Assembly: GCA_964386865.1 (NCBI GenBank)
Contig: CAYLUN010000001.1
Coordinates: forward strand, 150,911-214,910
Length of the DNA stretch: 64,000 nt
Direction of reading: 5' to 3'
From: CAYLUN01 sp964386865
GTDB lineage: Bacteria > Verrucomicrobiota > Kiritimatiellia > RFP12 > UBA1067
Position numbers and translations under genes: made by a program. This document shows, one piece after another, positions 17,916-26,463 of the stretch. The number at the start of each line of letters is the position of its first letter. Position 1 is the first letter of the stretch. The notes under the pieces are model-generated. The model did not search any database. It worked only from the letters and a program-made list of their open reading frames with translations, and had not been told where the DNA came from.

Positions 17916-18908
17916 TCAGCGGTCGAACTGCGCGTCGAACGCGATCGCGCTCGGCGTGAAGTCCACGCTGCGCACGAACTCGCACGCCTCGCAGGCGCCG
18001 TGGTTGCGGTCCATGCGGGAGTCCTCCCACTCGACCGAGAGCGGGCCCTGGTACTTGATGTCGTTGAGGGCGACGATGATCTCCTCGAAGTTGATGTCGC
18101 CGTGGCCGAGAGACCGGAAGTCCCAGTAGCGGCGCGGGTCGGCGAACTCGGTGTGGCCGCCGAACACGCCCACGGTTCCGTCGCCGTGGCCCCACCACGC
18201 GTCCTTCATGTGTACATGGAAGATGCGGTCGTGGAAGGTGCGGATGAACTTCACGTAATCCACGCCCTGATAGCCGAGGTGCGACGGGTCGAAGTTGAAG
18301 CCGAAAGCCGGGTGGCCGTCCAGCGCTTCGATCGCCCGCTGCGCCGACGCGATGTCGAACGCGATCTCGGTCGGATGGACTTCGAGCGCGAACTTGACGC
18401 CGTTCTCGGCGTAGACGTCGAGAATCGGCTTCCAGGTTTTGGCGAACTCTTTGTAGCCGTTCGCGATCTGTCCGGGCGTGCAGGGCGGGAACGAGTAGAT
18501 CAGGTGCCAGATCGGCGATCCGGTGAAACCGTTGACGACGCCGATGCCGAGGTTCTTGGCGGCCTTGGCGGCCTTCTTCTGCATCTCGATCGCCCACTTC
18601 TTGGCGGCCTTGGGGTCGCCCTTCACCGAGGCCGGCGCGAAGATGTAGTGGCGGTCGTCGATGTTGTCGCAGACCAGCTGGCCGGCCAGATGGTTGGAGA
18701 TCGCCCAGCAGCCGAGGCCGTTCTCGGCCAGCACCGCGCGCTTGTCGTCGCAATAGGCCTTGCTTTTCGAGGCCTTGTCCAGCTCGATGTGGTCGCCCCA
18801 GCAGCAAAGCTCGAGCCCGTCATAGCCGAACTCCTTCGCCGTCTTGCAGATTTGCGTGAAGGGCAGATCCGCCCACTGCCCCGTAAAAAGCGTCACTTTC
18901 CTCGCCAT
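17916..18908 (-). CDS. Sugar phosphate isomerase/epimerase (xylose isomerase-like TIM barrel)
   Basis: A 330-residue protein of the AP endonuclease-2/xylose isomerase-like fold. The ATG at 18908 with GGAGG eight bases upstream is the likely start (MARKVTLFTGQWADLPF). Motifs are FGYDGLELCCWGDHIELD, metal-site residues in FALEVHPTEIAFD (Glu), FGFNFDPSHLGYQGVD (Asp, His), FHVHMKDAWWG (His) and the C-terminal LSVEWEDSRMDR (Glu). By family, such enzymes isomerise or epimerise keto-sugars or act in inositol catabolism; the substrate cannot be told. The gene is alone on its transcript, with a dyad upstream and a hairpin downstream. Confidence 0.88.
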   Translation of the reverse strand: MARKVTLFTGQWADLPFTQICKTAKEFGYDGLELCCWGDHIELDKASKSKAYCDDKRAVLAENGLGCWAISNHLAGQLVCDNIDDRHYIFAPASVKGDPKAAKKWAIEMQKKAAKAAKNLGIGVVNGFTGSPIWHLIYSFPPCTPGQIANGYKEFAKTWKPILDVYAENGVKFALEVHPTEIAFDIASAQRAIEALDGHPAFGFNFDPSHLGYQGVDYVKFIRTFHDRIFHVHMKDAWWGHGDGTVGVFGGHTEFADPRRYWDFRSLGHGDINFEEIIVALNDIKYQGPLSVEWEDSRMDRNHGACEACEFVRSVDFTPSAIAFDAQFDR

Positions 18909-18936
18909 GGCACTATCCTCCTTAAGAACGTTCGCC

Positions 18937-18965
18937 GGAACCGTCCCAGACTGGGAAACCGTTCC
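18937..18965. promoter_or_regulatory. Imperfect 29-bp dyad upstream of the sugar isomerase-like gene
   Basis: Outer arms GGAAC/GTTCC enclose an inner perfect CCCAG-A-CTGGG. It lies about 30-60 bases upstream of the start codon at 18908, a common place for an operator. No regulator is identified. Confidence 0.3.
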
Positions 18966-19076
18966 CCAAACATCATCGTATGATGCGGGTACAATAAAAC
19001 AGTCGGTGGCGCTTTTCAACCAAAATCGGCCGGAATCGGCCGGGTCCCGACAGGGCGCGACGGGTGCGCGCCGCCC

Positions 19077-20222
19077 CTACTTCTTGCGCCTGGGCTGCTT
19101 GCGGGTGAAGTCGAGGAAAGGCGCGCGCAGGAGCGCTTCCTCTGGGATGATGTCGCCTTCGGCGGCGGCGGGCGCCGCAGGGTGCGGCGCGGACACGTGC
19201 GTCCAGATGCCCTTCGGCTCGGGCTTCAGGATATCCCAAAGCGCCTGCTTGAACTGGGCGACGCCCTCATCGTCAGCGCCGAGCGCGGACATCCGGATGG
19301 GCTTGACGCGCGTCTTCTTCACAAACTTCGGCAGGTTCACGACCGCGGCCGCCTCGTCCATCTTGTTCGCCAAAACGAGCGAGGGGCGCTCCAGAAGCGC
19401 GGCGTCGTACTGCTCGATCTCGCGCCGCAGCTTGCGGTAGTCATCCCACGGCTCGCGGTTGTCGGTGCCGGCCATATCGATGATGTAGACCAGCACGCGC
19501 GAGCGCGCAATATGACGGAGAAAGTCGATTCCAAGCCCGACGCCGGAGGACGCGCCTTCGATGATGCCCGGCACGTCGGCCACGCGCAGCTGCGAGAAAT
19601 CGGGGTATTCCACAGTGCCGACGATCGGATTGAGCGTCGTGAACGGATAGCTGGCAATCTTCGGATGGGCGTCGCTGATGCACGCGAGCAGCGACGACTT
19701 GCCCGCGTTTGGAAATCCGAGCAGCCCCGCGTCGGCGATGGTCTTGAGCTCCAGCCGCATCCGGAACTCCTGCCCGGCGTCCCCCGGCGTGTGCTCGGTC
19801 GGAACCTGATGCGTGGACGTTCGGAAATGCACGTTGCCCAGGCCGCCCTTACCGCCTGTGGCGACGACGACCTCCTGGTCGTGCTCCAGGACTTCAGCCA
19901 GAAACGCGCCGGTCTCGGCGTCGTACGCCTCGGTGCCGCAGGGAACCGGTACATACAGGTCGTGCCCCATCCGGCCGTGCATCTTCTGGCCGCGCCCCTG
20001 CACGCCGTCCTCGGCCCAAACCTGAGGCGCGAAATAGAGCGCAATCAGGGAGTCGACGTTGCGCGACCCCTTAAAAATGACATGGCCCCCACGACCGCCA
20101 TCGCCGCCGTCAGGGCCACCTTCGGGGACACACGCCTCGCGCCGGAAGCTGCAGCAGCCGTCGCCGCCTCTGCCGGCCCGTACGTGGATCGACACGTGAT
20201 CAACGAATGTTCTTGTCTTCAC
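19077..20222 (-). CDS. obgE: GTPase Obg
   Basis: A 381-residue essential ribosome-assembly GTPase. The Obg domain is glycine-rich (VRAGRGGDGCCSFRRE, GGPDGGDGGRGG). The G domain has G1 GFPNAGKSS, switch region SYPFTTLNP, G3 VADVPGIIEGAS and G4 NKMD. The C-terminal Obg-specific tail is short. The start is a GTG at 20222. It is the third gene of rplU-rpmA-obgE, its usual position in many bacteria, which supports a single transcript from the rplU promoter. Confidence 0.97.
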   Translation of the reverse strand: MKTRTFVDHVSIHVRAGRGGDGCCSFRREACVPEGGPDGGDGGRGGHVIFKGSRNVDSLIALYFAPQVWAEDGVQGRGQKMHGRMGHDLYVPVPCGTEAYDAETGAFLAEVLEHDQEVVVATGGKGGLGNVHFRTSTHQVPTEHTPGDAGQEFRMRLELKTIADAGLLGFPNAGKSSLLACISDAHPKIASYPFTTLNPIVGTVEYPDFSQLRVADVPGIIEGASSGVGLGIDFLRHIARSRVLVYIIDMAGTDNREPWDDYRKLRREIEQYDAALLERPSLVLANKMDEAAAVVNLPKFVKKTRVKPIRMSALGADDEGVAQFKQALWDILKPEPKGIWTHVSAPHPAAPAAAEGDIIPEEALLRAPFLDFTRKQPRRKK

Positions 20223-20253
20223 GTTGCGGTCCGCGTACGGGGTCGGGTCGCGC

Positions 20254-20502
20254 TCACTTCGCCGCCAGCGCGGGAAGGATGCTGACCACGGTGCCGTCCT
20301 TCAGGAACTTGACGCTCCCGTCCACCAGCGCGAACAGGGTGAAGTCGCGCCCTTGGCCGACGTTCGTTCCGGCGTGAATCTTCGTCCCGCGCTGACGGAT
20401 CAGAATCGAGCCCGCGCGAACCACCTGGCCGTCGTACCGCTTGACACCCAAACGCTTGGAGTTGCTGTCGCGACCATTTCTTGCTGCTGCTGCACCTGCC
20501 AT
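20254..20502 (-). CDS. rpmA: 50S ribosomal protein L27
   Basis: An 82-residue L27. The sequence contains NGRDSNSKRLGVKRYDGQ, AGSILIRQRGTKIHAG and VKFLKDGTVVSI. The start has AGGAGAG upstream. The residues between the initiator and NGRDS are MAGAAAAR, without the longer N-terminal extension that some Firmicutes cleave. It lies between rplU and obgE. Confidence 0.97.
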   Translation of the reverse strand: MAGAAAARNGRDSNSKRLGVKRYDGQVVRAGSILIRQRGTKIHAGTNVGQGRDFTLFALVDGSVKFLKDGTVVSILPALAAK

Positions 20503-20580
20503 AAGTCACTCTCCTAAACCGAACGGAGACGCCGTCTCCGATCCATACTACTGTTGCGGACACTAGGGCCCGTCCGGCAC

Positions 20581-20895
20581 TTAAGCGATCGACTTCACCG
20601 TCGCGACCGTCAGCTCCTGCCGGTGCCCGACCCTCCGCGAATAGCCCTTGCGGCGCTTCTTCTTGAAGTTGATCACTTTCTTGCCGCGCTTATGTCCGAC
20701 GATCGTGAGCACAACCTTCGCGCCCTCGACGTACGGCATGCCGACCTTCAGCTCCTTGCCGTCGGAGACTGCCATCACCGTGCCCAGCTCCACGTCCTGA
20801 CCGGCCTCAGCATCAAGAAGCTCGATCTCGATCGTCGCACCCGTGGCCACACGATACTGCTTACCACCGGTCTCTAGAACCGCATACGCATCCAT
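20581..20895 (-). CDS. rplU: 50S ribosomal protein L21
   Basis: A 104-residue L21 beginning MDAYAVLETGGKQYRVATGA and containing KVINFKKKRRKGYSRRVGHR, the conserved basic rRNA-binding region. It is the first gene of the rplU-rpmA-obgE operon and has a promoter about 70 bases upstream. A short hairpin (CGGAGAC/GTCTCCG, 20524-20540) lies between rplU and rpmA. Confidence 0.97.
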   Translation of the reverse strand: MDAYAVLETGGKQYRVATGATIEIELLDAEAGQDVELGTVMAVSDGKELKVGMPYVEGAKVVLTIVGHKRGKKVINFKKKRRKGYSRRVGHRQELTVATVKSIA

Positions 20896-20965
20896 GTCTT
20901 AACCCTTCATCAGATGAGGCTTTCGCCAACTCCGGAAACATCCAATCAGAACAAATAGAGGTGAT

Positions 20966-20995
20966 ACTTTACCCAATTACTACGTGGACTGTCAA
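20966..20995 (-). promoter_or_regulatory. Sigma-70-type promoter of rplU-rpmA-obgE
   Basis: On the minus strand TTGACA (20995-20990) is separated by 18 bases from TAAAGT (20971-20966). The implied 5' leader is about 60 nt, enough for an L21 regulatory structure, but none is obvious. Confidence 0.65.
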
Positions 20996-21089
20996 GCGGC
21001 GGCCTCGCCTTTTTTTGGCGTCCGCGGTTGCGCCGCCGGCAGACACCGAAGCGCCGTGGTCTGGAACCCAGCTTCTCATCCTTCCCATA

Positions 21090-21118
21090 TTGCCGACTCG
21101 CCTCAGAACTCGTATAAT
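21090..21118 (+). promoter_or_regulatory. Sigma-70-type promoter directly abutting a start codon
   Basis: TTGCCG (21090-21095), 17 bases, TATAAT (21113-21118). The ATG of the next gene begins at 21125, only seven bases past the -10 box, so transcription should begin at or next to the start codon. Confidence 0.7.
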
Positions 21119-21124
21119 GCGCGC

Positions 21125-21658
21125 ATGAAGAAATTCCTGATTCTCTCGGCCTTGGGCTTCTGGGGGGCGGGCGTGGCGCAAGCCGCCGGGCACAGGCTTT
21201 GCGTCGAAGCTGAATCCGCCATGGCGTTCGAAGCCCCGGCCGCCGTGGCCTCGAACGGAGTCGCGGGGGCCTCGGGGGCCTATCTGGAGATCCCCGAGGG
21301 CGCCGGCAACCCGCCCAAGCTGGAGGCCGGAAAAGCCACCTTCGCCGTTGAAGTCCCCGAAGATGCCGCCTACACCCTCTGGTGCCGTGTGTGGTGGGAG
21401 GGCGAATGCAGCAACTCCTTCACCGTCGGGTTCGACGACCAGCCGGCCTTCCTGTTCGGCGAGGACGCAACCTACAAGGCCTGGCACTGGGTCAAGTACC
21501 CGGTCTCCCGCACCGTCGCGCCGGTCAGGCTCGCCAAGGGCCGGCACACGCTGGCCTTCCGCAACCGCGAAGACGGCGTGCGCCTCGACCAGGTTCTGCT
21601 CAGCGCCGACAAGCGCTTCGTCCCTGTCGACATCGAGACCGCCGGATCCCGCCCATGA
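21125..21658 (+). CDS. Small secreted carbohydrate-binding-like protein
   Basis: A 177-residue exported protein with signal peptide MKKFLILSALGFWGAGVAQA followed by AGHRLCVEAESA. The mature part reads like a CBM6/jelly-roll domain: an initial VEAESAM, FAVEVPEDAAYTLWCRVWWE, HWVKYP and the ending HTLAFRNREDGVRLDQVLLS, a form common in PVC proteins that bind glycans or decorate enzymes. Here the domain stands alone. Its TGA overlaps the ATG of the following O-antigen-ligase-like gene (ATGA at 21655-21658), so they are probably one operon. No Shine-Dalgarno precedes the start; the promoter position points to a leaderless mRNA. Confidence 0.8.
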   Translation: MKKFLILSALGFWGAGVAQAAGHRLCVEAESAMAFEAPAAVASNGVAGASGAYLEIPEGAGNPPKLEAGKATFAVEVPEDAAYTLWCRVWWEGECSNSFTVGFDDQPAFLFGEDATYKAWHWVKYPVSRTVAPVRLAKGRHTLAFRNREDGVRLDQVLLSADKRFVPVDIETAGSRP

Positions 21659-22881
21659 CCGTGCCCCGCCTCCATACCGCATTGACCGCGCTCTTCCGCG
21701 CCGGCGTGCTCGTCACGCTCTTCATCGCGCCCACCCAGTGGGCGCTGGAGGTGCGGCCCAAATTCTACCTGTCCCCGGCCGACCTCGCCCTCGCCTTCAC
21801 GGCGGGCGTGTGGCTGCTGGACATTCTGACCACGCGCGAGTGGCGCCGCCTTCTGCCGCTGCCGCCCTGGCCGAGCCTGCTCCTCGTGGCGCTCGCGGCG
21901 GCCTCGGCCGCCGCGGCGCCGTTCCAGGCGCTCGCGCTCAAAGACCTCGCCCAATACGCCGAGTACTTCCTGCTCGGCCACCTGCTCTTCGCCGCCTACC
22001 TGAGGAGCAGCCCGCACGCCTGCCGCCACGCGCTTCTGGCGCTCGTCGCGTCGACGGCCGTCACGCTCGCCCTCGCGGCCGTCCAGTATGCCGACGCGTC
22101 GGCCGACGCGCTGCACGTGCGTGGCACCTTTGGCAGCCGCAACGTGCTGGGCGGCTACCTCGCGCTCGCGCTGCCGCTGTTCTTCGGCGCGGCGCTTTCG
22201 GCCAGGCTGGTGTGGCCCGTCCGGCTCGCGCTGGCCCTCCTGCTCGCCGTCGGGCTGGCCGTCACTCTCTCGGGCGCCGCCTATTTCGCCGTGGCGGGAG
22301 CCGTCGCCTGCCTCGCCGCCGCCCGCGGCCCCAAGGTCTTTGTGCCCGTGGCCGCGGCGCTGGTCGCGTGGCAGGCGCTCGTGCTGCCGCGCCTGCCGCG
22401 CGAGAACGACCTCGCTCATTTCCAGTCGGTCGCGCTGTACGGCGGCGGCGGCGCCGTCGAGCGCCGCTACCCCGACTGGCAGGCCGCCTACAGCATGGCG
22501 CTCACCCACCCGTGGCTCGGCGTCGGGCTCGGCAACTACCAGAAGCACGTCGGGCAGTACTACGACAACGTGCCGCGCCAGACCGGCCCCTCGGAGCCCG
22601 ACATCCAGAACCTGTACCTCGTGCTCGCCGCCTCGGCGGGCTTCCCCGCGCTGCTGGCGTTCCTTGCCCTGCTGTCTTGCGCCGCCCGCGCGGCCCGCTC
22701 CGCACCCGACACGGGCGGCTTCGCTGCCGCCCTCGCGCGGGCCGCAGCCGGCTCGCTCGCCGCGTTCGCTTTCACCGCAATCTGGCATCCGCTCTTAGTC
22801 CGCGGCATCGGCCTGCCGCTCGTCTTCGTGCTGGCTCTCGCTTATCACCTGAAACAACCTGAGGCTGCCGATGTGCTCTGA
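21655..22881 (+). CDS. O-antigen ligase-like polytopic membrane protein
   Basis: A 408-residue protein with about ten hydrophobic segments. A large periplasmic loop contains RYPDWQAAYSMALTHPWLGV followed by GLGNY, the Wzy_C/O-antigen ligase signature. GTFGSRNVLGGYLALALPLF in the middle is also typical of this family. By family, it would ligate or polymerise lipid-linked glycans at the periplasmic face. No glycosyltransferase cluster surrounds it. Start and end overlap both neighbours (4 and 11 bases), indicating an operon with the secreted protein upstream and the double acyltransferase downstream. Confidence 0.88.
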   Translation: MTVPRLHTALTALFRAGVLVTLFIAPTQWALEVRPKFYLSPADLALAFTAGVWLLDILTTREWRRLLPLPPWPSLLLVALAAASAAAAPFQALALKDLAQYAEYFLLGHLLFAAYLRSSPHACRHALLALVASTAVTLALAAVQYADASADALHVRGTFGSRNVLGGYLALALPLFFGAALSARLVWPVRLALALLLAVGLAVTLSGAAYFAVAGAVACLAAARGPKVFVPVAAALVAWQALVLPRLPRENDLAHFQSVALYGGGGAVERRYPDWQAAYSMALTHPWLGVGLGNYQKHVGQYYDNVPRQTGPSEPDIQNLYLVLAASAGFPALLAFLALLSCAARAARSAPDTGGFAAALARAAAGSLAAFAFTAIWHPLLVRGIGLPLVFVLALAYHLKQPEAADVL

Positions 22882-24754
22882 ACACGCGACTGCGCAAGCG
22901 CCCCGCATCTTCGAACTCCCTGTCCACGCGATCCGCAACCGACTGCTGCGCCTCTTCGCGCGCATGTTCAAGCGCCCGGGCGAGTGCCTGCTGGGGCTTG
23001 ACGCCATGAACGACATCTACGGCCGCGCGTGGAAGATGCCGGCGGACATCCCCTTTAGCGACCGCGTGCTCCAGGCGTGCGGCGTGCGCACCGGCTTCTC
23101 TGAGGAGGAGCTTGGCCGCGTGCCGAAAGAAGGGGCTGTCGTGGTCGTGTCGAACCACCCCTACGGCGGCATCGAAGGCGTCATCCTGCTCTCCCTGCTG
23201 CGCCGCGTGCGCCCCGACATCAAGGCGCTTGCGAACTACTTGCTCGAAGCCATCCCCGAGATGCGCAGCGACTTCATCTTCGTCGACCCCTTCGGCTCCA
23301 AGAACGCGGCCAAGGCCAACATGCGGCCGATCAAGGACAGCCTGCGCTGGCTCAAGGAAGGCCACCTGCTGATCGTGTTCCCCTCCGGCGAGGTCTCCAG
23401 CTTCGACCGGCGAACCCTGCGCGTCCGCGACCCCGCCTGGAGCGCGAGCATCGCGGCGCTGGCGCGCAAGACCAGCGCCACGGTCGTGCCCATGTTCTTC
23501 CCCGGCCGCAACTCCCTGCTCTTCAACGGCGCGGGCCTGATCCACTCGCGCTGCCGCACCGCGCTGCTACCGCGCCAGCTCAGCAACAAGAAGGGCCGCA
23601 CCATCGCCGTCCGCGTCGGCTCGCCGCTGACCACCAAAGCGCTGGAGCCCTTTTCGACCGACGACGCCCAGCTCATCAAGTACCTGCGCTTCCGCTCGTA
23701 CCTGCTGGCCGAGCGCGAGACCCACCGCACGCGCCGCTTCATCTCGCTGCACCCGCCCATGCTGCCGCCCGACCCGATCGTCTCGGCCGTCCCGAACGCC
23801 AGCCTGGCGCGCGAGATCGCCCAGCTCCCCCCCGCCTGCAAGCTCGTCGCGGCCGGCGACTTCGAGGTCTTCATCGCCACCGCCGACCGCATCCCGTCCT
23901 GCCTGCGCGAGATCGGCCGCCTGCGCGAGATCACCTTCCGCGCGGTCGGCGAGGGTACCGGCAACGAGATCGACCTCGACAGCTTCGACGACTACTACTC
24001 GCACCTGATCATGTGGAACACGGTCCGCCAGGAGATCGTGGGCTCCTACCGGCTCGGGCTCACCGACAAGATCGTCGCGGAGCACGGCGTGCGCGGACTC
24101 TATACGCGCACGCTCTTCAAGTTCGACGAGCGCCTCATCGCCAAGATCTCCCCCGCCATCGAGCTCGGCCGCTCGTTCATCCGGCCGGAATACCAGAAGG
24201 CTTACGCGTCGCTGTTCCTGCTCTGGAAGGGCATCTCAACATTTATCGGGCGCAACCCGCACTACCGCATCCTCTTTGGCCCAGTCAGCATCACCAACGA
24301 GTACCGCGAGGCCTCGCGCTGCATGATCCTCGCCTCCATGCGCCAGACCTGCATGGCGAACGACCTCGCCTTCCTGATCAAGCCCAAGTTTCCGCCCAAG
24401 CCCCCGCGCCACTCAGAATGGTGCCTGAACGAGTACGTGGAATACCTCAACGACATCGATCAGGTGGCCGGGTACGTCTCCGAGATCGAGCCCGACGGCA
24501 AAGACATCCCCGTGCTGCTGCGCCAGTACCTCAAGCTCGGCGGCCGTCTGCTCGCCTTCAACGTCGACCCGGAGTTCAGCTCGGTGGTCGACGGACTCAT
24601 CGTCGTCGACCTGCTCAGGGCGAGCCCCAAGACCATCCGCCGCTACATGGGCAACGACGTGGCCGACGCCTACCTCAAGTTCCACGGCATCTCCGACCCC
24701 GCCGACCCGCCCCCCGCGACATCCAGCTCACAAGCCCCAACGCCTAACTCCTAA
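22871..24754 (+). CDS. OlsF-like fusion: PlsC-type acyltransferase plus GNAT N-acyltransferase
   Basis: A 627-residue two-domain protein. Residues about 70-300 form a lysophospholipid acyltransferase domain with SNHPYGGIEGVI (the acid position is Glu rather than the more usual Asp) and VFPSGEVSSFD. Residues about 330-560 match the hemolysin/OlsB acyl-ACP:amine N-acyltransferase group: FEVFIATADRIPSCLREI, ITFRAVGEGTGNEIDLDSFD, then GSYRLG and IELGRSFIRPEYQ. This order, O-acyltransferase then N-acyltransferase, is that of OlsF, which makes ornithine lipids by itself. An aminolipid synthase is therefore a reasonable reading; the amino-acid substrate is unknown. The C-terminal about 20 residues are low-complexity. 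It overlaps the upstream gene by 11 bases. Confidence 0.88.
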   Translation: MCSEHATAQAPRIFELPVHAIRNRLLRLFARMFKRPGECLLGLDAMNDIYGRAWKMPADIPFSDRVLQACGVRTGFSEEELGRVPKEGAVVVVSNHPYGGIEGVILLSLLRRVRPDIKALANYLLEAIPEMRSDFIFVDPFGSKNAAKANMRPIKDSLRWLKEGHLLIVFPSGEVSSFDRRTLRVRDPAWSASIAALARKTSATVVPMFFPGRNSLLFNGAGLIHSRCRTALLPRQLSNKKGRTIAVRVGSPLTTKALEPFSTDDAQLIKYLRFRSYLLAERETHRTRRFISLHPPMLPPDPIVSAVPNASLAREIAQLPPACKLVAAGDFEVFIATADRIPSCLREIGRLREITFRAVGEGTGNEIDLDSFDDYYSHLIMWNTVRQEIVGSYRLGLTDKIVAEHGVRGLYTRTLFKFDERLIAKISPAIELGRSFIRPEYQKAYASLFLLWKGISTFIGRNPHYRILFGPVSITNEYREASRCMILASMRQTCMANDLAFLIKPKFPPKPPRHSEWCLNEYVEYLNDIDQVAGYVSEIEPDGKDIPVLLRQYLKLGGRLLAFNVDPEFSSVVDGLIVVDLLRASPKTIRRYMGNDVADAYLKFHGISDPADPPPATSSSQAPTPNS

Positions 24755-24766
24755 CTCCCACCCCCC

Positions 24767-26431
24767 ATGCTCCACCACCTCGCAGTCCGCAACCTCGCCA
24801 TCGTCGAAGAGGCCTCCGTCTCGTTCGGCCCCGGCCTGAACATCATCACCGGCGAGACCGGCGCGGGCAAATCCGTGCTCATGGGCGCGCTCGACCTTGT
24901 GCTCGGCGGCCGCGCCGACAAGTCAGCCATCCGCGAGGGCGCGTCCGAAGCCTGGGTCGAGGCCGCCTTCGACCTGCCCGAAACGCAGGCCGCCGACGCC
25001 CTGCTCGACGCTGCGGGCTTGCCCGCCTGCGAGGAGGGCCGGCTGCTCATCCGCCGCTCCGTCGCCGCAGCAGGCGCGGGCCGCTGCCTCGTCAACGACG
25101 CCTCAGCCACCGTGCAGACCCTCCGCCGCCTCGGCGACCTGCTGGTCGACATCCACGGCCCCTACGACCACCAGTCGCTGCTCGACCCCGACTTCCAGCG
25201 GCGCGTCCTCGACGCCTACGGCCACTGCGCCGCCCCGCTCGCAGCCTACGCCGGCGTCTGGCAGGCGCTCCGCGCCCTCGAACAGCGGCTAGCCGGCCTC
25301 CAGGGCGACTCCGCCGACGTCGCCGCCGAGGCCGACCGCCTCCAGTTCATCGCGGACGAGATCACGCGCGCCGGCCTCACCGACGCCGACGAGGACGACT
25401 TGGTCCAGCAGCACGCGCAAGCCGCGAACGCCGAGCAGATCCTCTCGCTCGGCTCGGCCATCGCCAACGCCCTGACCGACGGCGAGTCCTCCGCCTTCGA
25501 CCTGCTCGCCAACATCCAGACGCAGCTCGCCGAGCTCGCCCGCGTCCTGCCGCCCGCCGCTGAGTGGCGCGCCGAGGTGCAGAGCGCCGCCGTGCAGCTT
25601 CAGGAGCTGGGCCGCGCCATCAACGACCGCCTCAGCCAGATCGACGCGGACCCCGCCCGCCTCCAGCAGCTTGAGGAGCGCATGGCCCTCGTCCAGCGCC
25701 TCAAGCGCAAGTACGGGCACACCGTCGCCGACATCCTCGCCGCGCTCGGCAAGCACCAGGCGCGCCTGAGCGACCTGTCCACGCGCACCGAGCAGATTGA
25801 GAAGCTGAACGCGGAGATCTCCGCCAGCACCGCACGCCTGACGGATAAGGCCGCCGCGCTCTCCAAGGCCCGCGCGCAAGCCGCCGGCAAGCTCGCCCGC
25901 TCCATCACCTCGGAGCTGCGCGACCTCGGCTTCCTGAAGGCGGGCTTCGCCGTCGACCTCGCCGCCGTCGCTCCCGGCCCGTGTGGCGCGGACGCCGTCT
26001 CCTTCGGCTTCGCGCCCAACCCCGGCGAGCCGATGCGCCCGCTCAAGGCCATCGCCTCCAGCGGCGAGATCGCCCGCGTCATGCTGGCCGTCAAAGCCGT
26101 GCTCGCCGCGCACGACAGCATCCCTGTGCTCGTATTCGACGAGATCGACGCCAACATCGGCGGCGAAGTCGGCCGCGCCGTCGGGCAAAAGCTGCGCCGC
26201 GTGGCCGAGAGCCACCAGGTCATCTCCATCACCCACCTGCCGCAGTCAGCCGTCTACGGCCGACAGCACTACGTGGTGTCGAAAGAGGTCGTCAAGGGCC
26301 GCACCAAGATGCGCATCGACGCGCTGGACGCCGCCGGGCGCGTCGACGAGATCGCCCGCATGCTCGGCGGCAAAGGCCTCACCAGCGTGATCGAAAGCCA
26401 CGCCCGCGAGCTCATCGCCTCGGCGACGTGA
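24767..26431 (+). CDS. recN: DNA repair protein RecN
   Basis: A 554-residue SMC-like ATPase for double-strand-break repair. Walker A is GETGAGKSVLMGALDLVLGG near residue 30. A long coiled-coil middle (about 150-370) has the interruption typical of RecN. The C-terminal ABC signature region is SSGEIARVMLAVKAVLA, Walker B LVFDEIDANIGGEVG, then ISITHLPQSA. The length is the usual 550-560. It starts 12 bases after the preceding stop and is the last gene of the plus-strand run. Confidence 0.97.
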   Translation: MLHHLAVRNLAIVEEASVSFGPGLNIITGETGAGKSVLMGALDLVLGGRADKSAIREGASEAWVEAAFDLPETQAADALLDAAGLPACEEGRLLIRRSVAAAGAGRCLVNDASATVQTLRRLGDLLVDIHGPYDHQSLLDPDFQRRVLDAYGHCAAPLAAYAGVWQALRALEQRLAGLQGDSADVAAEADRLQFIADEITRAGLTDADEDDLVQQHAQAANAEQILSLGSAIANALTDGESSAFDLLANIQTQLAELARVLPPAAEWRAEVQSAAVQLQELGRAINDRLSQIDADPARLQQLEERMALVQRLKRKYGHTVADILAALGKHQARLSDLSTRTEQIEKLNAEISASTARLTDKAAALSKARAQAAGKLARSITSELRDLGFLKAGFAVDLAAVAPGPCGADAVSFGFAPNPGEPMRPLKAIASSGEIARVMLAVKAVLAAHDSIPVLVFDEIDANIGGEVGRAVGQKLRRVAESHQVISITHLPQSAVYGRQHYVVSKEVVKGRTKMRIDALDAAGRVDEIARMLGGKGLTSVIESHARELIASAT

Positions 26432-26463
26432 CCCCTCCGCGGCGCCGCTCCGGCCCGCCGCCG

